Source: Cupriavidus plantarum (lineage in GTDB: Bacteria; Pseudomonadota; Gammaproteobacteria; Burkholderiales; Burkholderiaceae). From it: a stretch of 64,000 nt of DNA. A model generated the notes under the pieces. The model made no database searches. It was given only the letters and a program-made list of their open reading frames with translations, and was not told the DNA's origin. Made by a program: the position numbers and the translations under genes. Positions 1 to 8,080 of this stretch are shown piece after piece. Each line of letters starts with the position of its first letter. Within the stretch, counting starts at the first letter, position 1. The stretch spans positions 289,093-353,092 of the forward strand of contig NZ_CAJPUX010000006.1 in the NCBI RefSeq assembly GCF_905397285.1, in the 5' to 3' direction.

Positions 1-2307
1 GACAACTCGATTTCGATCGTCGATAACGGCCGCGGCATTCCGCCGGCCGTGAAGTTCGACGACAAGCACGAACCGAAGCGCAGCGCCGCGGAAATCGCGA
101 TGACCGAGCTGCATGCCGGCGGCAAGTTCAACCAGAACAGCTACAAGGTATCGGGCGGCCTGCACGGCGTGGGCGTGTCCTGCGTGAACGCGCTCTCCAA
201 GTGGCTGCGACTGACCGTGCGCCGCGATGGCCAGGTCAACCTGATCGAGTTCGCGCGCGGTGAAGTGCAGAACCGCATCGTCGAGACCGTGGAAGGCCCG
301 GACGGCCAGCCCGTGGAAGTGTCGCCGATGAAGATTGTCGGCGCGACCGACAAGCGTGGCACAGAGGTGCACTTCCTCGCCGACGAGGAGATCTTCACGA
401 ACGTCGAGTTCCACTACGAGGTGCTGTCCAAGCGCATTCGCGAACTCTCGTTCCTGAACAATGGCGTGCACATCAAGCTCACGGACCAGCGCACGGGCAA
501 GGAAGAGGACTTTGCGTTCTCGGGCGGCGTGAAGGGTTTCGTCGAGTACATCAACCGCGCGAAGACCGTGCTGCATCCGAACATCTTCTACGCGAACGCG
601 GAGAAGGATGGCATCGCCGTGGAAGTGGCGATGCAATGGAACGACGGCTACAACGAGCAGGTGCTCTGCTTCACGAACAACATTCCGCAGCGCGATGGCG
701 GTACCCACCTGACGGGTCTGCGCGCGGCGATGACGCGCGTGATCAACAAGTACATCGAAGAGAACGAGATCGCCAAGAAGGCCAAGGTGGAGACCTCGGG
801 CGACGACATGCGTGAAGGCCTGTCGTGCGTGCTGTCGGTGAAGGTGCCGGAGCCGAAGTTCAGTTCGCAGACCAAGGACAAGCTGGTGTCGTCGGAAGTG
901 CGTCTGCCGGTGGAAGAACTCGTGAGCAAGGCGCTGACGGACTTCCTGCTGGAAACGCCGACCGATGCGAAGATCATCTGCGGCAAGATCGTCGATGCGG
1001 CGCGCGCGCGGGAAGCCGCGCGCAAGGCGCGCGAGATGACGCGACGCAAGGGCGCGTTCGACGGCATGGGCCTGCCGGGCAAGCTGGCGGACTGCCAGGA
1101 ACGCGATCCGGCGCTGTCCGAACTGTTCCTGGTGGAGGGTGACTCCGCAGGCGGCTCGGCCAAGCAGGGCCGCGACCGCAAGTTCCAGGCGATTCTGCCG
1201 CTGAAGGGCAAGATCCTGAACGTGGAGCGCGCGCGTTTCGACAAGATGCTGTCGAGCCAGGAAGTGCTGACGCTGATCACCGCGCTGGGCACGGGCATCG
1301 GCAAGGACGACTACAACCTCGAGAAGCTGCGTTACCACCGCATCATCATCATGACCGATGCGGACGTGGATGGCTCGCACATCCGCACGCTGCTGCTGAC
1401 GTTCTTCTATCGCCAGATGCCGGACATCATCGAGCGTGGCTACGTGTACATCGCGCAGCCGCCGCTCTACAAGATCAAGCATGGCAAGGAAGAGCGCTAC
1501 ATCAAGGACGACAACGAGCTGAATGCATATCTGCTGAAGCTGGCGATGGAGAAGGCGTCGCTGGTGCGTCCGGACGGCAGCGAGATCAACGGCGACGCGC
1601 TGACCGAGCTCGCCCGCCAGTATCAGCTGACGGAAGGCGTGATCAGCCGCCTGTCGCGCATCGTGGATAGCGACGCGCTGCGCGCGATCGCGGACGGCGT
1701 GACGCTCGACCTCGACAGCGCCGCGGCAGCGGAAGCCTCGGCCGTGGCCCTCAAGGCCAAGCTCGCCGAAATGCACGCCAAGACGTTACTGGGCGCCGCC
1801 GTCAACGACGATGGCACCGCCGACGTGTACGCACAGTTCGACGAAAAGTCCGACAAGCACCGCCTGATGATCGCGCGCCGCCACCACGGCAACGTCCGCC
1901 TGTCGCACCTCGACGCGGACTTCGTCCACGGCGCCGACTACGAAGCCCTGGCCAAGGCCGCGGCAACGTTCCAGGGCCTGATCCCCGAAGGCACGAAGGT
2001 CAAGCGCGGCGAAGGCGAAAAACAACGCGACCAGACCGTGTCCGACTTCCACCAGGCCATGCAATGGCTCCTGGGCGAAGCCGAACGCGGCGTCACGCGC
2101 CAACGCTACAAGGGCCTCGGCGAAATGAACCCCGAGCAGCTGTTCGAAACGACGCTGGACGTGACGCAACGCCGCCTGCTAAAGGTCCAGATCGAAGACG
2201 CCATCGCCGCGGACCAGATCTTCACGACGCTGATGGGCGACGAGGTAGAACCGCGTCGGAATTTCATTGAAAGCAATGCGTTGGTGGCGCGGAATATTGA
2301 TGTTTGA
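1..2307 (+). CDS. gyrB: DNA gyrase subunit B, 5' end outside the window
   Basis: This is the ATPase subunit of DNA gyrase, which with GyrA introduces negative supercoils. The frame is open from base 1, so 768 residues are visible and about 70 N-terminal residues are missing compared with the roughly 840 usual for betaproteobacteria. Visible parts are the end of the GHKL ATPase site (DNGRGIP near the start, then GGLHGVGVSCVNALS), the transducer domain, and the TOPRIM domain with VEGDSAGGSAKQGRDRKFQA and DADVDGSHIRT. A long insert typical of proteobacterial GyrB lies between TOPRIM and the C-terminal RYKGLGEMNPEQL motif. A strong hairpin-plus-T-run terminator lies about 80 bases after the stop. 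The identity is certain; only the start is unseen. Confidence 0.99.
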   Translation, partial: DNSISIVDNGRGIPPAVKFDDKHEPKRSAAEIAMTELHAGGKFNQNSYKVSGGLHGVGVSCVNALSKWLRLTVRRDGQVNLIEFARGEVQNRIVETVEGPDGQPVEVSPMKIVGATDKRGTEVHFLADEEIFTNVEFHYEVLSKRIRELSFLNNGVHIKLTDQRTGKEEDFAFSGGVKGFVEYINRAKTVLHPNIFYANAEKDGIAVEVAMQWNDGYNEQVLCFTNNIPQRDGGTHLTGLRAAMTRVINKYIEENEIAKKAKVETSGDDMREGLSCVLSVKVPEPKFSSQTKDKLVSSEVRLPVEELVSKALTDFLLETPTDAKIICGKIVDAARAREAARKAREMTRRKGAFDGMGLPGKLADCQERDPALSELFLVEGDSAGGSAKQGRDRKFQAILPLKGKILNVERARFDKMLSSQEVLTLITALGTGIGKDDYNLEKLRYHRIIIMTDADVDGSHIRTLLLTFFYRQMPDIIERGYVYIAQPPLYKIKHGKEERYIKDDNELNAYLLKLAMEKASLVRPDGSEINGDALTELARQYQLTEGVISRLSRIVDSDALRAIADGVTLDLDSAAAAEASAVALKAKLAEMHAKTLLGAAVNDDGTADVYAQFDEKSDKHRLMIARRHHGNVRLSHLDADFVHGADYEALAKAAATFQGLIPEGTKVKRGEGEKQRDQTVSDFHQAMQWLLGEAERGVTRQRYKGLGEMNPEQLFETTLDVTQRRLLKVQIEDAIAADQIFTTLMGDEVEPRRNFIESNALVARNIDV

Positions 2308-2384
2308 TGTTCTGCTGGTGTCGGGTGACATGGATAGTGAAAAAACTGTGCCAAGTTACTGAAAAAGTAGTGACACGATTAATG

Positions 2385-2420
2385 AAAAAAGGCGACCTTG
2401 ATAAGGGTCGCTTTTTTTTT
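2385..2420 (+). terminator. Rho-independent terminator after gyrB
   Basis: A GC-rich hairpin (arms at 2392-2397 and 2406-2411) is followed by nine T residues and preceded by a run of A, so it could work in both directions. It lies about 85 bases after the gyrB stop and is the obvious end of the gyrB transcript. Confidence 0.85.
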
Positions 2421-2654
2421 GCCTGTGCCAATTCCGCAGCAGAGCGGCGAACGCAAAGGCCGATAGTTCTTAAAGCACGACGGGATTTTTGGGGTAATCC
2501 CCCCGCTGGATAGGCGGGTCGGCAGGTATGCTGTGGGGAGCCAAACAGCGTCACGAGAATGCCCTGCATATCCGCTCCCTGCGGACTCGGTGACGTTCGT
2601 GTTCCTCAATCTCGATACGTGCTTCGACGATTTCAAGTTCTGGATGCCACGCTC
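2421..2654. other. Stretch without a convincing gene
   Basis: Between the gyrB terminator and the decayed PIN gene there is no ORF with family character. The reading frames crossing it are short and lack credible start sites. An antitoxin gene might once have stood here, since VapC-type toxins usually follow their antitoxin, but no recognisable antitoxin remnant was found. Confidence 0.5.
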
Positions 2655-3052
2655 ATGTCTACACGCCCCACCTAACTCGATACGAATGCCTACCTGCGAC
2701 TTGCCAAGCGCATCAAGCCGCTACTCGAGTCGCATTTGGGCAGAAGCGCTATCGGCTCACGATCCTCGTCGATTGCCGAATGCTAGCTTTTGGACTGCTC
2801 AAAGAAGCTACGGTCGTTACGGATGATCTCGCCATGCATCAGTTGGGAAAGGAGTTTGATATCCCGACGATGCACGGCCATGAACTGCTGCGGCGGATGC
2901 TTTCAGCGAAGATGGTGACCCGAGAGGAGGTTCGTGACATATACCGGGCCCTCGCGGCAAATGGCGATTTGCCTGCGTCATGGTTGCGCGATAGAGACCG
3001 GTTTTTTCCCCGCGTCTTCGACCGCCATTGCGGGGGGATGACGCCGATTTAA
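2655..3052 (+). pseudogene. Decayed PIN-domain (VapC-like) gene
   Basis: Translating from the ATG at 2655 gives six residues and then a stop (TAA at 2673-2675). The same frame then continues with LDTNAYLRLAKRIKPLL, which resembles the start of a PIN nuclease domain with its first catalytic Asp. The PIN-like sequence next moves to another frame near 2735-2750, reads GQKRYRLTILVDCRMLAF, and continues as an intact 90-codon tail ending at 3052, with VVTDDLAMHQLGKEFDIP holding a likely second acidic site. So one stop and one frameshift separate pieces of a single ancestral gene. PIN proteins are usually RNase toxins. The family call is inferred from motif resemblance only, and sequencing error cannot be excluded. 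Confidence 0.5.
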
Positions 3053-3122
3053 TTTTAAGTAGAATTTGCAAAGGCGATCGAAGTCGCCGTTTACGAATTT
3101 CACCGTTCTCCTGGTCAGAGAC

Positions 3123-3524
3123 ATGTCCCCTTCCTCCCGAGTCAAAACCATCCTTGCAGCGCTCGCGCTGAGCGCCGCGCTCCCCGGTTGCGCGCCGATG
3201 ATACAAACGACGCCCGCGAATATCGAGCCCGTCCAGTCGAGCGCCGGTGCGCGCGCGGTCTGGTTGAAGGACACCGCGCGGATCAAGCTGGATACCGGGT
3301 ACACCCGGCTGGTACCGGCGGGGAAATGGACGGCTGTGGGTCGTCTGTCGCAAGGCACTGTGTATCGTCCGGTCGGGACCGTGTTCACTATCGCGGCCCG
3401 GCAGGTGCATGAAGCCTATTTAGTCGTTCATGAGAAAACGCTAGTCGGCTTCTATTTGCCGGGGGAATCGAGCTATACCCCGCTTAACAACGCAGTGCCA
3501 CTGTCTTTGGGAGAAACAGAATGA
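3123..3524 (+). CDS. Putative lipoprotein of unknown function
   Basis: This is a 133-residue protein with a lipoprotein signal: a short basic start, a hydrophobic Ala/Leu stretch, and a lipobox LPGC around residue 23, so it is probably anchored to a membrane in the periplasm. The ATG at 3123 was chosen because it places the signal at the N-terminus; the frame is open further upstream to a TTG at 3066 with no signal character. The rest is mixed beta-rich sequence ending LGETE. Its stop overlaps the ATG of the next lipoprotein gene (ATGA), so the two are translationally coupled and probably act together. I do not recognise a named family. Confidence 0.75.
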   Translation: MSPSSRVKTILAALALSAALPGCAPMIQTTPANIEPVQSSAGARAVWLKDTARIKLDTGYTRLVPAGKWTAVGRLSQGTVYRPVGTVFTIAARQVHEAYLVVHEKTLVGFYLPGESSYTPLNNAVPLSLGETE

Positions 3525-3979
3525 AAAGCGTAGTTCGCCTGCTGCTCGCAGGCTTTGCGGTGTCGTTGATGGCGGGTTGTGCAAGCGGGGTCAAGCACAG
3601 TGAAATGGCGGCGTCGCTGCCCACATTGAAGCAAGGCGAGGGTCGCGTTTATTTCATGCGTTCGGCATCGATGTTCGGCGCCGCCATTCAGCCGGATATT
3701 CGTCTTAATGGCGATGTGGTCGGCGAGTCGAAGCCGGGCGGCTTCTTCTTCGTGGATCGTCCGGCTGGCAAGTATGTGGCCTCTACCTCGACCGAAACCG
3801 AGAAGACGATCAGCTTTGCGCTCGATGCGGGCGAGACGAAATACATTCGCTCGTATCCGACGTTCGGCGTGGTGGTGGGGCGTGTCGTGCTGGAACTGAC
3901 GCCGCCCGATCAGGCGACGACCGCGCTGGCGGATCTTTCTTATACCGGCGTGACGATGCAGGTGCCTAAGGCGAAGTAA
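3521..3979 (+). CDS. DUF2846-family lipoprotein
   Basis: This is a 152-residue protein with a clear lipoprotein signal ending in the lipobox MAGC at about residues 16-19. The mature part (GRVYFMRSASMFG..., PGGFFFVDRPAGKYV) fits the DUF2846 family of small periplasmic lipoproteins found in many proteobacteria, whose function is unknown. It overlaps the preceding lipoprotein gene by four bases. Two hairpins directly follow the stop and separate it from the convergent gene on the other strand. Confidence 0.85.
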   Translation: MKSVVRLLLAGFAVSLMAGCASGVKHSEMAASLPTLKQGEGRVYFMRSASMFGAAIQPDIRLNGDVVGESKPGGFFFVDRPAGKYVASTSTETEKTISFALDAGETKYIRSYPTFGVVVGRVVLELTPPDQATTALADLSYTGVTMQVPKAK

Positions 3980-3985
3980 GACTAT

Positions 3986-4006
3986 CGCCGCGGTTCGCGG
4001 CGGTTT
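3986..4006 (+). terminator. Short hairpin terminator after the DUF2846 gene
   Basis: A seven-base-pair GC stem with a three-base loop (arms 3986-3992 and 3996-4002) is followed by a short T run. It starts six bases after the stop codon. It is a plausible weak terminator for the plus-strand lipoprotein pair. Confidence 0.5.
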
Positions 4007-4037
4007 GCGAGTACCGCCCTCGGTGGGCGGTACTCGC
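4007..4037. terminator. Perfect 13-bp inverted repeat between convergent genes
   Basis: The arms at 4007-4019 and 4025-4037 are perfectly complementary with a five-base loop. The hairpin lies between the convergent ends of the DUF2846 gene and the minus-strand lipoprotein gene. It has no T run on either side, so it may be a bidirectional 3'-end stabiliser rather than a classical terminator. Confidence 0.5.
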
Positions 4038-4059
4038 GGTGATCAGCCTTGCAGCCCGA

Positions 4060-5064
4060 TTACTTCACGCTCAGCAGTTCCTGCGTGAACGTCTTCGTGT
4101 ACGACGCGTTCGAGAAGCCCGCGGCGTAGCCGTAGTTCGAGACCCATTTCACGGTGCGGCCGGCATCCGGCGACCACCAGCCCGTGATGGTCTCCGAGTA
4201 CGTTGCCGTGCCCAGGTTGCCGTTCGGCAGCAGGGCGTCGTTCGAGTTCGTGTACGTGACCACCATGTTGACGCGCAGCGCGTTGTACGTGCCGGCGGCC
4301 ACCGTGACCGGCTCGTAGCCCACGACAGTCGCCGTCACGTTGGCCGTCTCGCGATAGCCAGCGACACAGCTGTAGTTCCAGGTGTCGGTCCACGTCTTGC
4401 CGACGTACATCGGGAAGCTGTACAGGGTGCGCTTGGGCGCGTACGTGCACAGGTTGCCGTTGTTGAGGAACGTGCGGGTCAGGCGGTTGCCGTCAAGATT
4501 CTGCGTGTAGCGTACGTCAGGCGTATTCGTGGCGGTGTCGGCGCTTTCAACCGTCACGATATCGTTGGCGATGGCCGTCGTCGTGTAGGCGACCTGCTGC
4601 GTGCTGGAGCCACCACCGAGGCGTAGCGAAGTTTCGGTGAGCGTGGCGACCGTGCCGACCTTCGGCGCGGGTACCGTGTAGCGCTGCGGTGCCACCGTCA
4701 GGTTCAGCTTGAACACCTTGCTCGCGTCGCTGACCAGCGTCGCCGTCAGCTGGATGGTGTCGCCCGTCGGGCTGACCAGGTTGCCGGACCACGCGGTGTC
4801 GCTCTGCGACTGGTTCGTCAGCGTGGTCAAGTTGCTGGTGATGACCGCCTGCCATTTGACCGGAGCGCTCGTCTTGAGCGAGATGTAGTCGCCCGACTGC
4901 ACGTTGAGCGTTGTCGCTTGTCCGCTGCCAACCGATGCGGTCTGTGCGGCGCTGCCCGACGCGCTGACGTTCAGCGAGCTTCCGGCGTCATCCCCGCCAC
5001 CCCCGCACGCACAAAGCATCGCAGCCAGCGCGCAGCTGGCCATCCACTTGCCCATACCCTTCAT
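4060..5064 (-). CDS. Putative secreted lipoprotein, Ser/Thr-rich
   Basis: This is a 334-residue protein with a lipoprotein signal: MKGMGKWMASCALAAMLCAC, lipobox LCAC, followed by a Gly/Asp linker that is common in exported lipoproteins. The mature part is rich in Thr, Ser, Val and Asn with few charged residues and looks like beta-sandwich surface or periplasmic domains. The ATG at 5064 was preferred over a TTG five codons upstream because a good Shine-Dalgarno (AGGGGA) sits just before it. No catalytic motif or named family was recognised. It stands alone on the minus strand. Confidence 0.75.
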   Translation of the reverse strand: MKGMGKWMASCALAAMLCACGGGGDDAGSSLNVSASGSAAQTASVGSGQATTLNVQSGDYISLKTSAPVKWQAVITSNLTTLTNQSQSDTAWSGNLVSPTGDTIQLTATLVSDASKVFKLNLTVAPQRYTVPAPKVGTVATLTETSLRLGGGSSTQQVAYTTTAIANDIVTVESADTATNTPDVRYTQNLDGNRLTRTFLNNGNLCTYAPKRTLYSFPMYVGKTWTDTWNYSCVAGYRETANVTATVVGYEPVTVAAGTYNALRVNMVVTYTNSNDALLPNGNLGTATYSETITGWWSPDAGRTVKWVSNYGYAAGFSNASYTKTFTQELLSVK

Positions 5065-5196
5065 GATTTCCCCTAGCAATTTTTATTGAATTTCTTGATT
5101 GGCCCGTTTTTGGCTCTTTGGGCGCGATCAGGGGGCGATTGTAGAGGGGTGTGATGGCGGCGGCGCTCCCAACCGAAGGGGGATTGTCGCTTTAAT

Positions 5197-5225
5197 GCGA
5201 TATTGTTGATACAAAGAACATTCAA
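5197..5225 (-). promoter_or_regulatory. Possible promoter of the 4060-5064 lipoprotein gene
   Basis: On the minus strand TTGAAT (5225 to 5220) is followed after exactly 17 bases by TATCGC (5202 to 5197). This would give a leader of about 125 bases before the lipoprotein ATG. The -35 is good but the -10 is weak, so this is tentative. Confidence 0.3.
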
Positions 5226-5249
5226 GACATCCAGACACGCATTCGCGTG

Positions 5250-5447
5250 TCAGCGCCAGAAGAGACTGCTGACGAGGACTAGCGTGCCGGCGAGAGCGGC
5301 CAGCAGGCCCAGGGAATCGCGGAGGCCGGTGCGGTCTTTCGCTGGGGAGGGCGCGTGTGGGGCTGGGGTAGTATTGGCGGCATGAACGCCGCGTTGGATG
5401 CTGGCCGGCATGGCTTGTCTCGGTGGATAGGTCGATGGAGGCATCAT
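5250..5447 (-). CDS. Small ORF with one C-terminal membrane segment, doubtful
   Basis: This is a 65-codon frame that ends in a convincing single transmembrane stretch (LGLLAALAGTLVLVSSLFWR) after a Pro/Ala-rich polar start. It lies in the 457-base gap between the lipoprotein gene and the PepSY operon. There is no clear Shine-Dalgarno before the double ATG and I recognise no family. The membrane segment at the very end is the only argument for it being real. Confidence 0.35.
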   Translation of the reverse strand: MMPPSTYPPRQAMPASIQRGVHAANTTPAPHAPSPAKDRTGLRDSLGLLAALAGTLVLVSSLFWR

Positions 5448-5458
5448 GCGGGTCGTAA

Positions 5459-5498
5459 CCTGAACGGGCGCTGAGCATGGCGTTCAGGTTGCGTTCAG
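5459..5498 (+). promoter_or_regulatory. Candidate response-regulator operator (direct and inverted repeats)
   Basis: CGTTCAG occurs twice, at 5481-5487 and 5492-5498, an 11-base spacing typical of OmpR/PhoB-family dimer sites. An inverted copy, CCTGAACG, stands at 5459-5466. The site is just upstream of the PepSY / regulator / kinase operon, which suggests autoregulation. It overlaps the 5' end of a longer open frame starting at 5477, an argument for the ATG at 5522 as the true start of the PepSY gene. Confidence 0.5.
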
Positions 5499-5521
5499 CT
5501 TCGGCGCGTCAGCATGACGTC

Positions 5522-5965
5522 ATGGCTCACAAAACCCTCTGCACCGTGTCCCTTCCGGCCTTCCGCACCGCGCTCCGCAAAGCCCTCCGCATCGGCGCTC
5601 CCATCGGCGCTCCCATCGGCGCTCCCATCGGCGGCGCGGCGACGTCGGTCCTCATGGCCGCGGTCTTCGCCGTGTTGGCCGTCAACGCCTCGCCCGCCAT
5701 GGCCGATACCGATGCCGACCGCGCGCGGGCCGCGTTGCGTGCCGGCGAGATCGTGCCGCTGGCGCGTGTGCTCGACGCCGTCAACCGTACGTACAACGGC
5801 GACGTGCTGGACGTGGAGCTAGATCATGACGACGGGCAGTGGATCTACGAGGTGAAGCTGCTGCTGCCCGATGGCGGTGTGGCCAAGCTCAAGTACGACG
5901 CGCGGACCGTTGCGCTGATCAAAAGCAAGGGCGCGAAGCTCGATAGCGCGCGGAAGGCGCCCTGA
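5522..5965 (+). CDS. PepSY-domain periplasmic protein
   Basis: This is a 147-residue exported protein. A long signal region contains a tandem repeat (IGAP three times) and a hydrophobic core ending at a likely cleavage site ASPAMA before DTDADRAR. The mature part carries one PepSY domain (AGEIVPLARVLDAVNR, then DVELDHDDGQWIYEVKLLLP). PepSY proteins often lie beside PhoPQ-like systems, and a regulatory or inhibitory role for the kinase is plausible but inferred. The start at 5522 was chosen because a longer frame from 5477 would run through the candidate operator. One base separates it from the response regulator gene. Confidence 0.8.
   Translation: MAHKTLCTVSLPAFRTALRKALRIGAPIGAPIGAPIGGAATSVLMAAVFAVLAVNASPAMADTDADRARAALRAGEIVPLARVLDAVNRTYNGDVLDVELDHDDGQWIYEVKLLLPDGGVAKLKYDARTVALIKSKGAKLDSARKAP
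5591..5633 (+). repeat. 12-bp in-frame tandem repeat in the PepSY signal region
   Basis: Three full copies of a 12-base unit (5591-5602, 5603-5614, 5615-5626) plus a partial fourth encode repeated Ile-Gly-Ala-Pro. As the unit is a multiple of three, changes in copy number would alter signal peptide length without a frameshift. Confidence 0.9.
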
Positions 5966-5966
5966 T

Positions 5967-6632
5967 ATGCGGATTCTGGTGGTCGAGGACGAACCCGAAC
6001 TGGCGCGGCAGCTCGAGCAGTCGCTCGTGGCGGCCGGGTTTGCCGTCGACCTCGCGGCCGATGGGCTCGATGGCTGGCATCTCGGCCATGAGAATCCCTA
6101 CGATGCCGCGATCCTGGATCTTGGCCTGCCGTCGCTCGACGGGCTCTCCGTGTTGCGCCGCTGGCGCGAAGCCGGCTCGGAAATGCCCGTGCTGATCCTC
6201 ACCGCGCGCGACAGCTGGGTCGAGAAGGTCGAGGGCATCGATGCCGGCGCCGATGACTACCTGACCAAGCCGTTCCGCATGGAAGAGCTGCAGGCGCGTA
6301 TCCGCGCGCTGATCCGACGCGCGTCCGGCAAGCTTGCGCCCGTGCTCGCATGCGGACCGATCGAACTGAATCCACGCACGGGTACGGTATCGGTGGCGGG
6401 GGCGGTGGTATCCCTGACCAGCCACGAGTTTCGCGTGCTCGACTATCTGATGCACCATCAGGACGAGATCGTCAGCAAGACCACGCTGACCGAGCATATC
6501 TACGCGCAGGATTTCGACCGCGACAGCAATACGATCGAGGTCTTTATCGGCCGCCTGCGCAAGAAGCTCGATACCGATCGCATCGAAACCGTGCGCGGCC
6601 GCGGGTATCGACTGACGTCCGCGCAGGCATGA
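5967..6632 (+). CDS. OmpR-family response regulator
   Basis: This is a 221-residue DNA-binding response regulator. The receiver domain (about residues 1-115) has the acidic pair ED at 7-8, phosphoacceptor Asp51 in ILDLGLP, the Thr in LTARD, and the Lys in LTKPF. A winged-helix Trans_Reg_C domain follows (SNTIEVFIGRLRKKL, ETVRGRGYRL). It resembles the PhoP/QseB branch. The gene starts one base after the PepSY stop, and its own stop overlaps the ATG of the kinase gene, so the three form one operon. Binding to the repeats at 5459-5498 is likely but inferred. Confidence 0.95.
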   Translation: MRILVVEDEPELARQLEQSLVAAGFAVDLAADGLDGWHLGHENPYDAAILDLGLPSLDGLSVLRRWREAGSEMPVLILTARDSWVEKVEGIDAGADDYLTKPFRMEELQARIRALIRRASGKLAPVLACGPIELNPRTGTVSVAGAVVSLTSHEFRVLDYLMHHQDEIVSKTTLTEHIYAQDFDRDSNTIEVFIGRLRKKLDTDRIETVRGRGYRLTSAQA

Positions 6633-8017
6633 CGGCATCGCCTCGGTCCCCGACCCGCTCGATCGCGCTGCGGCTGTTCGCGGTCTCCACGCTGTGGGTG
6701 ATCGGCGCGCTCGTCACCACCGGGCTCATCCTCTCCGCGCTGTTCGAGCGCCATGTCGATCAGACCTATGCGAGCCAACTCAATCGCGAGGTGACCAGCC
6801 TTGCGGGTTCGCTCGAATGGACGCCCGCGGGCAAGCTCCTGAACACACGCACGCCTGCCGATCCCCGCTATGAACGCCCCTATTCCGGCGCCTACTGGCA
6901 CGTGTCCGGGGGCAAGGACGAATTGCGTTCGCGCTCGCTGTGGGACGCCGAGTTTCCGACGAAGATGGAGCGCGAGGTGCCGACGACCGACGCTTACGTC
7001 GCCACGGGACCGCGCGACCAGTCGCTGATGGTGATGACGCGCACGGTGCGGCTGGAAGGCACGGGAACGCAGGGTGCGGAGGGCGCCGAGGGTGTGGAAG
7101 GACCGGCAAAGCCGCCTGTAACGATCGGCGTCGCGATCGATCGCACCGAGCTGCGCGCCGCCAAGCGCTCGTTTCGCAATCTGCTGTGGCTGTCGCTCGC
7201 CGTGCTGGGTGTGGGGCTCGTGGCCGCCGTGGTCGCGCAGATCAGCTTCGGCCTGTTGCCGCTCAAGCGGCTGCGTGAAGCGCTGGTGTCGATGCACCGG
7301 CAACGCGAGACCGAGCTCGGCGGCACGTGGCCCAGCGAAGTGATTCCGCTCGTCGATGAAATCAACAAGCTGCTCGCGCGCAATGCCGAGGCCGTCGCGC
7401 GTTCTCGCCGTCAGGCCGCGGACCTCGCGCATGCCGTGAAGACGCCGCTGGCCGTATTGACCAACGACATCGGCCGCCTGCCTGCCGACGAGCGGCAGCG
7501 CATGGCGGAGCAGTTCGATGTCATGCGGCGGCAGGTGGATCGGCACCTCGCCCGCGCGCGCGCCGCGGGGGCGACGCGCGATGCCGGGCTGGTCGCCGTG
7601 CACGACGTGGCGAACGCTCTGGTGCGCGCCTTGCGCCGCCTCCACGCGGACCGCGCGCTCGATATCGAGGCCGAGGGCGAAGGGATGTTCCCCGGCGACC
7701 GGCAGGACCTGATCGAGATGCTCGGCAACCTCCTCGACAATGCCTGCCGGTGGGCACGCCACCGCGTGCGGTTGCGCGTGATGCAGCACGACGATGCGCT
7801 GGAGATCGAGATCGCCGACGACGGTCCCGGCATTCCCGACGATGCGCGCGAAGCGGTGATGTCGCGCTTCGTCCGGCTGGACGAGCAGGCGGACGGTAGC
7901 GGCCTCGGGCTCGCGATCGTGCGGGACATCGGCGCGCTGTATGGCGGCGAGTTGCGCCTCGATCGGGCGCGCGAGGGCGGGTTGTCGGCGCGGCTGCGGT
8001 TCCCCCTCGGCGAGTGA
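6629..8017 (+). CDS. PhoQ-like sensor histidine kinase
   Basis: This is a 462-residue inner-membrane sensor kinase and partner of the preceding regulator. It has an N-terminal membrane segment (about residues 12-38), a periplasmic sensor region of about 150 residues with a Gly/Glu-rich low-complexity stretch, and a second membrane segment near WLSLAVLGVGLVAAVV. The H box reads LAHAVKTPLAVL with the phosphorylated His at 268, the PhoQ-type variant with Ala-Val-Lys-Thr. An N box (NLLDNACRWA), G1 (DDGPGIP) and G2 (GSGLGLAIV) follow. The ATG overlaps the regulator's stop (ATGA). The signal is unknown; divalent cations or antimicrobial peptides would fit the PhoQ family. Confidence 0.95.
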   Translation: MTASPRSPTRSIALRLFAVSTLWVIGALVTTGLILSALFERHVDQTYASQLNREVTSLAGSLEWTPAGKLLNTRTPADPRYERPYSGAYWHVSGGKDELRSRSLWDAEFPTKMEREVPTTDAYVATGPRDQSLMVMTRTVRLEGTGTQGAEGAEGVEGPAKPPVTIGVAIDRTELRAAKRSFRNLLWLSLAVLGVGLVAAVVAQISFGLLPLKRLREALVSMHRQRETELGGTWPSEVIPLVDEINKLLARNAEAVARSRRQAADLAHAVKTPLAVLTNDIGRLPADERQRMAEQFDVMRRQVDRHLARARAAGATRDAGLVAVHDVANALVRALRRLHADRALDIEAEGEGMFPGDRQDLIEMLGNLLDNACRWARHRVRLRVMQHDDALEIEIADDGPGIPDDAREAVMSRFVRLDEQADGSGLGLAIVRDIGALYGGELRLDRAREGGLSARLRFPLGE

Positions 8018-8025
8018 TCGTGCCA

Positions 8026-8050
8026 TAAAAAAGGCTCCCCGAAGGGAGCC
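8026..8050 (-). terminator. Terminator of the minus-strand isomerase operon
   Basis: A seven-base-pair stem (8033-8039 with 8044-8050, loop CGAA) is followed, on the minus strand, by seven T residues (A run at 8026-8032). It ends the transcript coming from the isomerase gene and also lies just after the convergent kinase gene. Confidence 0.85.
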
Positions 8051-8080
8051 ACAGTCCTGCACGGAACACCACAAATCAGG

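Noticed and set aside
648..1304. Long antisense frame inside gyrB (218 codons, minus strand)
   Set aside because: It mirrors the third-position GC bias of gyrB, has no family character and no Shine-Dalgarno. It is a coding shadow.
6500..8074. 524-codon frame opposite the PhoQ-like kinase
   Set aside because: Antisense shadow in high-GC DNA; composition is Arg/His/Ala-rich without domains.
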